Source of the DNA: Thermoplasmatales archaeon
GTDB taxonomy: Archaea > Thermoplasmatota > E2 > DHVEG-1
Length of the DNA stretch: 54,738 nt
Reading direction: 5' to 3'
NCBI GenBank assembly: GCA_020350825.1
Contig: CP070724.1
Span: 853,765 to 908,502, forward strand
Position numbers and translations under genes: made by a program
The notes under the pieces: generated by a model
What the model was told of the DNA's origin: nothing
Seen by the model: only the letters and a program-made list of their open reading frames with translations
Database searches by the model: none
In this document: positions 43,725-50,826 of the stretch, piece by piece
Layout: every line of letters begins with the position of its first letter
Numbering within the stretch: the first letter of the stretch is position 1

Positions 43725-45620
43725 TTAACTGTGTTTTAGAAGCAATGAAAATAGTTGTTCCAATCGTGGAAAACGCTCTATAACTCGTTCAATGAACCGT
43801 AGAAGAAATGACGGAATGTTCACTGGAATGCTCTCAGGATCATCACCATCTTCTATTGCTAGTGTTGGATCTGCAAACATTGAATATTCAAGCATTGTTT
43901 TATAGTCTATCTTGTCTAAATCTGACTGAAAAGTGGAGTAATAGTTTGTTATACAGTTACTCCAGGCCAATCCAAGTATTTTATTATTGAAAATCTCTTC
44001 ATGGGTATGTACCTCCATCCATCCCATAAGCCGTTCTGTTTCATGACTTCCATGACTTCCATACCCAATACCTGATGCACCAAATGCTGCAATACCACCG
44101 CCATCAGGTTTCATAAGGGTTTTCCAAGCCAAACAGGTTTCTGTACCGGTATATTTATTGTTAGAACAGGCATTGTAAAAGACTACAGGAAGTTTTTTGG
44201 AATTGAGCACAAAGAATAAATCAAAGTCAACATAAAGCCATCCTGTAAATGATGACAATAGCTCTGCAGGAGGAATCCATGTATGCTCATCATCAGGTGG
44301 ATGAGTAGACCAAGAAAGACGGCTGCCATGACCAGAAAAATCAACAAAATCTACACAGCTTCTGAAACCTTTTGCAATATTACTCTTCGTCATTTGTCCA
44401 TTAGATCCCCATAAACGCCTTGTAGAATACCCCGGAAGCCTGCTTAATACATCTTCATTTGCAAACTCTCCCTCATAAATACCTTCATCGTCACCAGGAA
44501 ATGTATCCCCACCAATCTGTAATATTTTATTTGTCATCTTATTGTGCTCCTTATAGTTGATTATTTTATTTACGACAACAGAAACCTCACTTGCAGAATT
44601 AGCAGGTAATTTCCCAAGGTAAACATCTGGAATTACATCTACAGCTGGCATATCGATTGGATACTCTGCATATTTTCCATCGCCATCATAATCCCAACTA
44701 GAGAACCCACCAGCACCGTCATATATATCAGCATAGTAAAGATCACTCGGGAAGTTTTCCTCATATTGATCAGAAGGAATCCATGCATATCTAACAGGAA
44801 AAATTTCTGCATCCTTTACACCAGCTCCAACTAATAGAAGGTATGTAATATCCCAGTTTTCTATTGCATCTTTGACATAGTATTTGATGCTTTCCTGTTC
44901 ATCCACACCAACAGATGGGATTTCATCAAGTGTTGTCAGTTTTGTGTCAATTCCAATACCGTTTTTATGTTCAACCAAAGGCTGTAACGCCGATGAAAAC
45001 TCTTCAGGTGCAATTATCAAAAGATCATAAACATCAAGAAAATTAACCGGATTTTCTGGAGTTGTATATCTTACATCAACTGTTGCAGATTTTGAGTAAT
45101 AAACTGTATTTTGATTGGGATTATATTGAACTGGATAAAGACTAATTATTAGGTAAATAACGCGTTCTTCACCATTTAATCCTGCTCCAGTACGATAGCT
45201 ATATCGAGATTCTGGATATATATCTATATCTGAATAACTCACCATTTTAGATTTTTCGTATGTAACTGAAGTAACCTTGGTGTTTTTCATTATTGGTTCA
45301 GGTGCAGGCTCAATTGGTTTTGATATTTCTTCTTCTAGAGTATCAGAAAATGTTACCTCTACGCTGTCCACACGTGTACCAAAAGGAAATGTATACACTT
45401 TAGTTACTACAGGGAGTATTGGTTTACCAGTTTCCCAAGAATCAGAATTAGATTCTGTTAATCTAATTGAAATATAATCTTCTTTTTCATGAAATGTTGG
45501 TCTTGAGAAAGGGAATGTTTCAAATATTACATCTTCTTTTTTATCTTCTGTTACAGCAACTGCTCCAAATCCTGATATGATTAAAACTCCTACAATTAAT
45601 ATTGGTATTATTTTCTTCAT
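43725..45620 (-). CDS. Secreted C25 (gingipain-like) cysteine peptidase with amphipathic C-terminal tail
   Basis: A close paralogue of 24706-26601 along its whole length: signal peptide 1-22, propeptide-like region, catalytic domain with His431 (DFSGHGSRLSW) and Cys485 (YNACSNNKY), FADPTLAIEDGDDPESIP linker, and the tail FLLRFIERVIERFPRLEQLF. GGGAT precedes the ATG. Unlike its paralogue it does not carry the TATACCAAACATTTAAAT promoter, so regulation may differ. Extracellular endopeptidase by homology. Confidence 0.92.
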   Translation of the reverse strand: MKKIIPILIVGVLIISGFGAVAVTEDKKEDVIFETFPFSRPTFHEKEDYISIRLTESNSDSWETGKPILPVVTKVYTFPFGTRVDSVEVTFSDTLEEEISKPIEPAPEPIMKNTKVTSVTYEKSKMVSYSDIDIYPESRYSYRTGAGLNGEERVIYLIISLYPVQYNPNQNTVYYSKSATVDVRYTTPENPVNFLDVYDLLIIAPEEFSSALQPLVEHKNGIGIDTKLTTLDEIPSVGVDEQESIKYYVKDAIENWDITYLLLVGAGVKDAEIFPVRYAWIPSDQYEENFPSDLYYADIYDGAGGFSSWDYDGDGKYAEYPIDMPAVDVIPDVYLGKLPANSASEVSVVVNKIINYKEHNKMTNKILQIGGDTFPGDDEGIYEGEFANEDVLSRLPGYSTRRLWGSNGQMTKSNIAKGFRSCVDFVDFSGHGSRLSWSTHPPDDEHTWIPPAELLSSFTGWLYVDFDLFFVLNSKKLPVVFYNACSNNKYTGTETCLAWKTLMKPDGGGIAAFGASGIGYGSHGSHETERLMGWMEVHTHEEIFNNKILGLAWSNCITNYYSTFQSDLDKIDYKTMLEYSMFADPTLAIEDGDDPESIPVNIPSFLLRFIERVIERFPRLEQLFSLLLKHS

Positions 45621-45975
45621 ATTTTATCCCAATTGCTATATTATTACATTTGACCATAAAAAGTTTGCTATTAATATTTTGAATAAAACAGTATATTGCT
45701 ATAAACCAAAACCGATAATAAACAATATAATGCCTACTTTGTTTAGAATTACTATACGGCCATATTTTTTTATCAACAACTGCCCGACATCTAAAACAAA
45801 ACCATTGGATAGTGTACAGATTTTATTTTAACAATTAAAAAAGCTTATAAGAAGAACTAATAGATAAAAACAACCTATTAAATCTAGTTATTTATCTACA
45901 TTATTACCTGCGAAAAAAATAAATAAAGGGAAGGTTGTTAAATGTTTTTTCTCACTAAAAGGAAGGGATGTATAA
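45621..45975. other. 355-base gap, no gene recognised
   Basis: AT-rich intergenic DNA upstream of two divergent units, the C25 gene and the 51-residue frame. It contains AT-rich TATA-like stretches but no shared promoter block or hairpin that I could support. Confidence 0.4.
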
Positions 45976-46131
45976 TTGAAAGGATATAATTGGATGCCAA
46001 AGGACAATTACACTAAAATTCTTGGCAACATGAAAAGAAAAGCAGATAACGATGATAAAGTATTTATGATGTGGAAATCTGAATTACAGAAAGAACTACC
46101 ATCGTTTTGGGAATCAATGATGAAATTGTAA
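45976..46131 (+). CDS. Small 51-residue protein, TTG start
   Basis: The frame MKGYNWMPKDNYTKILGNMK continues to FWESMMKL. It is rich in Lys, Met and aromatic residues and has no signal peptide. GGAAGGGATG lies 5 nt before TTG 45976. Balanced composition and the ribosome site favour a real gene, but no family is recognised. Confidence 0.5.
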   Translation: MKGYNWMPKDNYTKILGNMKRKADNDDKVFMMWKSELQKELPSFWESMMKL

Positions 46132-46223
46132 AGATCTTATTAATATTTTATAATAAAAATTTTATCTCTACAAATACTCTCTATTAAATTAAAAAGAAAA
46201 AAAGAGGGAGTAAGGGTATTCCC

Positions 46224-47891
46224 CTAATTGACCAATGTAAAGATGATTATCTGTGTACCTTCTTTAGTTTCAAATCCAGAGGGGCCTTCATCACACTCTG
46301 CACTAACAGTTACTTCTATAGGCCCAAATCCTAATAGTAATCCAGAGGATATTTTAAGGTCGGCTCCCATGATAAGGCTTGTTTCATTAGCTGTTTTTGT
46401 TTTATTAATCATACCCAGTATTCCACCAGTTACTGTCATAGTGCATTCGACGTTTGTCGCATCAGCATCTCCAGTGTTTTCGATGGTTGCACTAGTACCA
46501 AGACCAAACCCTGATTTAATTGTTACATTAAGTTCAGGTAACATTGGACCCTCGCCAATTTCTGAAAAGTATATATCAATATCATTGCCGTTGTCAACTT
46601 CATATAGTGCTCTCATAGCATGTTCAGAAAGATCTGATGTCTTATATTCCTCTACGACATTGTCATCAACTTCTACAGGAGTACTCCAGGTTTCTCCACC
46701 ATTTTCAGTCATTGATTTATAAAGTTTACCGCCTTTTACGAAGGTACATTCAAATTTTTGATCTTGCACATGGCGAACATCTGGGTACATTTCGTCATCA
46801 ACTTCTTCAGCGACAAAACTTGTCTCAAGGTTAAAGATTCCCGAGTCTGAATAATAGCAGATTATGTCTTTATTGCCGTTTTCATCGGTTTCTGCAAGAA
46901 TGACAATATTGTCATCGTAGGCTGCCACTGCTGGGTATTTTAGATTGCCCTCTCCATCGATTGGAATTATCCCACTGGAAATTCGAGCTATGAAATCCAA
47001 GCGCCAGGCAAGTAGTTTCCAATCACCTGCATCAGTATCATACCAGTCATATAATGCATAGATCCACTGATAACTTCCTTGTCTAACAGGATCAATATCG
47101 ACATCTGTATGGGAACAGTTAGTATGCCATGTGCTCCACCATCCCCAAACCGTGGGCCACTCATCAGGATCAGCTAGTTGCATAAAAGGTATATTTGTAT
47201 AATTCTCCACACCATAGTTTTTACTCATTATACATGATAATACACCATATTCAACAAAATTTTGACTATCGTCACATGCAAGATCTACGTCGGTCATGTT
47301 ATTGAAGCCGTAAGGATATTCAGGAGTTGTCACATTCCACCCCCATCCATAGGAATTGAATACAGATGGATCATTCATATCTGGTATCTCAGCTAAAAGA
47401 GTCATTCCACCATAACCATAATAGGGAACACAGCCGGGTACGGCTGTTGCAAAAACGCGTTCTCCATCCCAAAGTTTGATGGAAGGATAATCATAACTGA
47501 CATTATCTGTTAACAAATGTGTCCATGTTTGACCATCGTCTGTTGAAACCTCCCATGAAGCATTATCAAGATTTCCATCCAAATAGACAGCTCCCAATAT
47601 CCCAGACTCCGTTCGAACTATTGCTGGATGTATTTGATCCCCCGGACCTGTAAAAGCTGGGTCACCCATCAAAGTTGAAACTGGATTATTAAAAACAGGT
47701 TTACGAAACAGCTCTATCTTTTCACCCACCAACGATGCACATTGTATTGCGCCATCCATTTCTTGCACAATTGCTTTTTTATTTTCAAATTCACTATCTG
47801 TGGATAACTTAGCAGGTATGCTAACTACGCTTGATATCACCAGCCCTGCAATAACCAAGGTTACTGCTAACAAAATATTTTTTCTTTTCAT
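46224..47891 (-). CDS. Secreted BNR/sialidase-fold-like protein with C-terminal beta domain
   Basis: The 555-residue protein starts at ATG 47891 behind GGAGGAAAAA; an upstream frame extension lacks a ribosome site. A signal peptide (about 1-22) is followed by repeated beta motifs of propeller type (ASWEVSTDDGQTWTHL, SMTENGGETWSTPVEVDD are Asp-box-like SxDxGxTW). The last 100 residues are a variant of the recurrent C-terminal domain (NVTIKSGFGLGTSATIENTG, GLLLGFGPIEVTVSA), ending IIIFTLVN. Asp boxes occur in sialidases and other propellers, but no catalytic set is evident, so binding or hydrolysis remain open. Confidence 0.8.
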   Translation of the reverse strand: MKRKNILLAVTLVIAGLVISSVVSIPAKLSTDSEFENKKAIVQEMDGAIQCASLVGEKIELFRKPVFNNPVSTLMGDPAFTGPGDQIHPAIVRTESGILGAVYLDGNLDNASWEVSTDDGQTWTHLLTDNVSYDYPSIKLWDGERVFATAVPGCVPYYGYGGMTLLAEIPDMNDPSVFNSYGWGWNVTTPEYPYGFNNMTDVDLACDDSQNFVEYGVLSCIMSKNYGVENYTNIPFMQLADPDEWPTVWGWWSTWHTNCSHTDVDIDPVRQGSYQWIYALYDWYDTDAGDWKLLAWRLDFIARISSGIIPIDGEGNLKYPAVAAYDDNIVILAETDENGNKDIICYYSDSGIFNLETSFVAEEVDDEMYPDVRHVQDQKFECTFVKGGKLYKSMTENGGETWSTPVEVDDNVVEEYKTSDLSEHAMRALYEVDNGNDIDIYFSEIGEGPMLPELNVTIKSGFGLGTSATIENTGDADATNVECTMTVTGGILGMINKTKTANETSLIMGADLKISSGLLLGFGPIEVTVSAECDEGPSGFETKEGTQIIIFTLVN

Positions 47892-47979
47892 TTTTTTCCT
47901 CCGTTCCAGCCAAATAATTAAATTTGGCAAAATTGATATATATTATCTAGATTTAAATGTTTCTAAAAAAATATTTTTA

Positions 47980-47997
47980 TTATGCCATCTGTAACAA
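47980..47997 (-). promoter_or_regulatory. TTGnnACAnnTGTnnCAA dyad, partial copy
   Basis: Minus-strand TTGTTACAGATGGCATAA lies about 20 nt upstream of ACATTTAAATC, the TATA box for the BNR-like gene. The left half is identical to the other copies; the right half is decayed. Confidence 0.4.
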
Positions 47998-48038
47998 AAC
48001 CAATAATTGTTAGCAGGTTGATTAAAACCTTTTTCTTT

Positions 48039-48212
48039 TTAAAAAAACTGTAAACCTGTAGTAGAACCCGAAGTTGTAGAAAGAGGAACAACTGATATAA
48101 GTTCCCATCCATCTCTACCTAGTTCATCCAGTGTATTATCAATATCTATCTTATCTTTAGCACCCCAGAAACTTTTATCTGTTTCAAAGACTTTATATTC
48201 CCAACTTACCAT
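48039..48212 (-). CDS. DUF4177 domain protein, truncated at a T7 tract
   Basis: The frame WEYKVFETDKSFWGAKD with LDELGRDGWELISVVPLS is a typical DUF4177 domain of unknown function. As read, it stops after GLQFF. The final T tract has seven T; an eighth would continue LKRKRF and stop, the normal family ending, so the last few residues appear to be lost by a one-base deletion. AGGTGA precedes the ATG. It overlaps the end of the M14 carboxypeptidase gene by 20 nt, so the two are co-transcribed. Confidence 0.75.
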   Translation of the reverse strand: MVSWEYKVFETDKSFWGAKDKIDIDNTLDELGRDGWELISVVPLSTTSGSTTGLQFF

Positions 48213-49437
48213 CTATTTCACCTATCTTTAGTCCTTGTCTGAAATTCCAGGGTGTTGTATAACCAAAAATAACCTTTTCTTCCTCAACACTCAATGACCG
48301 CTCACATACGTATAAATTCACACCGACATGTTTCCAACAAGCATCGAAAACCTCTTGAGGATTAAATTCAGGTCTCTGCTTACAAAGTTCCACTGTATAC
48401 GCAATGATTCTGTTTTCACCATATAACCAATTTTCAGATGATCCAGGAGTACCACAAAATCTGGGAACAAGATATTCTCTAGTTCCATATTGACCATAGA
48501 TACGTAGTTCATACTTATTTATCCTAGATATACCTTCACCAATGGAACGGAAAAGAGACTCATGTGGAACATGCCTACTCGTATGCATCCATGGAAAAAC
48601 CATCCATTCGCCATAATCATGATATGATAAAGAAATGCTAATACTATGAGATTCTACAAAATTCTTAACCGCCCGAGTTTCATTTTCACAAAAAGGTTTT
48701 TCACCTCGATACGTCCAACTCCGATCATTCAATAAATCATCAAGACGATACTGCTCTGGAAATAAATATGTAAAATACCACCTAAAACCATAATTCCTGT
48801 TTAAATCCACACCATATGATGTGATCACATTACTTTTACCATCAGGACCATAGTTTGGAGCACGATTCTTTCTCCATCCGAATTCAACACCATCGGGATT
48901 TACCATAGGAATAATAAATATCTGAGTATTGTTAATGACATCTCTTACACGGTCCTCTGAAGGATCTTCATCAGTTAAATCATCACCGTCGTTATCAAAT
49001 CCATCAATCGGATCTTCATTTACAAACCCATCGTTATCATCGTCTGTGTTCTCCATCCCATGTCTTTCAAGCATATATTGTACAAAAAAGATTAATACTT
49101 CAAATGATGGCTTCTCATTACCATGATGAGCACCCATAAGCAAAACACCAGTTTCATCTTCATTTTCACCTACGTTATCTGAAAGTTTTACCATCCAGAT
49201 GTCCCGTCCTTCGTATGTCCTACCGATCGAAGATAAAGACATTATGTTTGAATGATTCTCTTCAAGATCAATAAACAAGTCTGTCATCTCTTGATAGGTG
49301 AAATACTCGTATGGCTGGGAGTTTTGAGGTATATGTGATTTATTAATGGTGGAGGCATTTATTGTTGCAAAACCTGCATTCATTATAAAAAGACTAATCA
49401 ACAGAAATGATGCTACTTTTATAGAATTCCCCTTCAT
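48193..49437 (-). CDS. Secreted M14 zinc carboxypeptidase
   Basis: The 414-residue protein starts at ATG 49437 behind GGAGAATCG, downstream of a shared promoter at 49482. Signal peptide about 1-28; the M14 domain has zinc ligands His105 and Glu108 (GAHHGNEKPSFE), NPDGVEFGWRKNR, GVDLNRNYGFRW, the third ligand His273 (SYHDYGEWMVFPW) and the catalytic Glu350 (YTVELCKQRPEF). An inserted acidic loop (DDDNDGFVNEDPIDG and on to TDEDPSED) is likely a calcium site, as in carboxypeptidase T. It removes C-terminal residues from peptides outside the cell. Confidence 0.92.
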   Translation of the reverse strand: MKGNSIKVASFLLISLFIMNAGFATINASTINKSHIPQNSQPYEYFTYQEMTDLFIDLEENHSNIMSLSSIGRTYEGRDIWMVKLSDNVGENEDETGVLLMGAHHGNEKPSFEVLIFFVQYMLERHGMENTDDDNDGFVNEDPIDGFDNDGDDLTDEDPSEDRVRDVINNTQIFIIPMVNPDGVEFGWRKNRAPNYGPDGKSNVITSYGVDLNRNYGFRWYFTYLFPEQYRLDDLLNDRSWTYRGEKPFCENETRAVKNFVESHSISISLSYHDYGEWMVFPWMHTSRHVPHESLFRSIGEGISRINKYELRIYGQYGTREYLVPRFCGTPGSSENWLYGENRIIAYTVELCKQRPEFNPQEVFDACWKHVGVNLYVCERSLSVEEEKVIFGYTTPWNFRQGLKIGEIDGKLGI

Positions 49438-49481
49438 ATTCTTCGATTCTCCATTCTTTATGGATATAATCATCTGTTTAA

Positions 49482-49507
49482 ATTTAAATGTTTGGTATAA
49501 AATTAAA
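49482..49507 (-). promoter_or_regulatory. Shared secreted-peptidase promoter (TATACCAAACATTTAAAT type)
   Basis: Exact copy 45 nt upstream of the M14 gene. The hairpin transcript candidate C ends just upstream of it. Confidence 0.65.
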
Positions 49508-49560
49508 ACAGAGAAGCAATCCCTAACAATAGCGTATTTGTTTCATTTAAAAAGTGTTTC

Positions 49561-49625
49561 GGAAGGAAGGGAAGGAGGAAAACATATGAAAAAATACCAA
49601 ACCCTAAAACCTTCCTCCATTCCTA
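49561..49625 (-). ncRNA. Candidate hairpin RNA (copy C)
   Basis: Minus-strand GGAATGGAGGAAGG pairs with CCTTCCCTTCCTTCC about 40 nt later and is followed by CTTTTTAAATG. Upstream are a TATA box (AATTTAAATAA, about 27 nt away) and the dyad at 49676. No reading frame is present. Copy D shares dyad, TATA box, spacing and both hairpin arms while the loops differ, which supports selection on RNA structure. Confidence 0.45.
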
Positions 49626-49675
49626 CAGATAATCATATACCCAAGGATTATTTAAATTTTACTATACAAATATAT

Positions 49676-49693
49676 TCGCAACATCTGTAACAA
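49676..49693 (-). promoter_or_regulatory. TTGnnACAnnTGTnnCAA dyad upstream of hairpin C
   Basis: Minus-strand TTGTTACAGATGTTGCGA, 16-20 nt upstream of the TATA box of the hairpin transcript. Confidence 0.5.
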
Positions 49694-49707
49694 ATCCCAT
49701 TGTCACA

Positions 49708-49729
49708 GTACTGATTTTATCTTCACAAA
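49708..49729 (-). repeat. Intergenic 3'-end motif copy
   Basis: Plus-strand GTACTGATTTTATCTTCACA, 50-70 nt past the stop of the HTH regulator gene, adjacent to the dyad at 49676. Confidence 0.5.
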
Positions 49730-49779
49730 TAACCTATATAGAAATAAAAAAGAGAGAAAAGAGAAATAAAAGTTAGAAC

Positions 49780-50160
49780 TCATCTGTTTTCGATAATATT
49801 TTTAAGCTCCGATAAGTCATTTTTAACAGCGTCAACTTCTTTTAATTTTTCCAGCTCAACAGTTTTTAATATATCGGATAAATCTACTATCGGTCTATAA
49901 ATATGAACTGGCCTACCTTTAGCTTTCTTTTTAAGATCTCGCTTTTTTACCCAATCTCTTCTACGTAGCTCCTGCATTGCTACGCTAACTTCGGGTTGAC
50001 GCATATCTGTCCCCTGTTGAACATCAACACGTCGACATTCATCGAATTGGGAAACAAACATTAATGTTTTAGCAAGATTTTCCGGCATCCCCAGCTTAAC
50101 AAATAACTGAATGGCCTTATCGTCATCTACGTTTAACATATATTGGTTCTTTTTTTTCAT
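49780..50160 (-). CDS. Winged-helix transcriptional regulator
   Basis: The 126-residue protein, from ATG 50160 behind GGAGGAAGGAAAT, has a helix-turn-helix (about 22-75; GMPENLAKTLMFVSQFDECR, DMRQPEVSVAMQELRRRDWV) with the wing-like KAKGRPVHIYRP typical of small archaeal winged-helix regulators, and a C-terminal coiled coil (ELEKLKEVDAVKNDLSELKN). It is the only regulator embedded among the secreted-peptidase genes, and its own promoter (50214) is the same type as theirs. It is therefore a good candidate for the controller of that set. Confidence 0.87.
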   Translation of the reverse strand: MKKKNQYMLNVDDDKAIQLFVKLGMPENLAKTLMFVSQFDECRRVDVQQGTDMRQPEVSVAMQELRRRDWVKKRDLKKKAKGRPVHIYRPIVDLSDILKTVELEKLKEVDAVKNDLSELKNIIENR

Positions 50161-50213
50161 TATTTCCTTCCTCCTCAAATATAAATCTGGTTAAGTTGTA
50201 ATACATTACCATC

Positions 50214-50239
50214 ATTTAAATGTTTTGTATAAAATAAAA
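50214..50239 (-). promoter_or_regulatory. Shared secreted-peptidase promoter, HTH regulator copy
   Basis: Minus-strand TATACAAAACATTTAAAT, one base different from the peptidase copies, about 55 nt upstream of the regulator start. Confidence 0.6.
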
Positions 50240-50407
50240 ACAAGAACAAATATCATAAAGATCAGTACTAGTGTAATGATATCAATTCCACATTGCAATA
50301 ATTCCGTCTTGTTATGAAAGCCATATACTCTCATTGAAAAACCATTATCCTAAACGATAAGATAGATTGTAAAAAGTGAAAATACTAATTACATTTTGTA
50401 GTATTTT

Positions 50408-50480
50408 GGAAGGAAGGGAGAAGAATCAGGGGATAATATATGAGAACCAATCCTGTATGGTAGTTCCCTTCCTCCATTCC
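50408..50480 (-). ncRNA. Candidate hairpin RNA (copy D)
   Basis: Minus-strand GGAATGGAGGAAGGGA pairs with TCTCCCTTCCTTCC. A TATA box (CTTTAAATAA) lies about 27 nt upstream and the dyad 18-20 nt further. The promoter and arms match copy C base for base over long stretches (TGTAGGAATGGAGGAAGG is common to both), while the loops are unrelated. Confidence 0.45.
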
Positions 50481-50532
50481 TACATATATTTTAATGCAGG
50501 AGGGTTATTTAAAGTTTACTTATTAAATATAT

Positions 50533-50550
50533 TTGCAACATCTGTAACAA
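50533..50550 (-). promoter_or_regulatory. TTGnnACAnnTGTnnCAA dyad upstream of hairpin D
   Basis: Minus-strand TTGTTACAGATGTTGCAA, the consensus form, followed by AATATATTT as at copy C. Confidence 0.55.
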
Positions 50551-50743
50551 AATCCTAGATATAACTACTGGGTGGGCTGATTTCTACTCCACTCTATTAG
50601 GATTAAAAAAGAAGAGAATAGTATTTTAAACTCAAAGTCGATACAGAATTGGAGGTAAAGTTAATTCATGGAGAGGATTAATATTATTTTAGATTTAAAT
50701 CTGGAGTATCTTTTAGAAAAATAATTCAAAATCCTTAGTTACT

Positions 50744-50765
50744 GTAATGATTTTATTTCCAATAA
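50744..50765 (-). repeat. Intergenic 3'-end motif copy
   Basis: Plus-strand GTAATGATTTTATTTCCAAT, 60-80 nt past the stop of the C25-like gene. Confidence 0.4.
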
Positions 50766-50826
50766 TTAATCTCTAAGGGGAATTAAAAAAAAGAAGAGGG
50801 AAGAAAAAGTGGGTAAACAGATTTTA

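Larger units (their letters stand above)
50161..50826. other. 665-base gap holding promoter, hairpin D and motif copies
   Basis: No protein gene was found. From left: shared promoter of the HTH gene (50214-50239), a weak motif copy near 50270, hairpin D (50408-50480), its TATA box near 50510, the dyad (50533-50550), and motif copies at about 50573 and 50744 followed by a T-rich tract on the minus strand. Confidence 0.55.

Noticed and set aside
49561..49690. Short plus-strand reading frame with AGGAGG ahead of ATG (MKKYQTLKPSS...)
   Set aside because: The purine-rich 'ribosome site' is the 3' arm of hairpin C, and the matching region of copy D has no corresponding frame.
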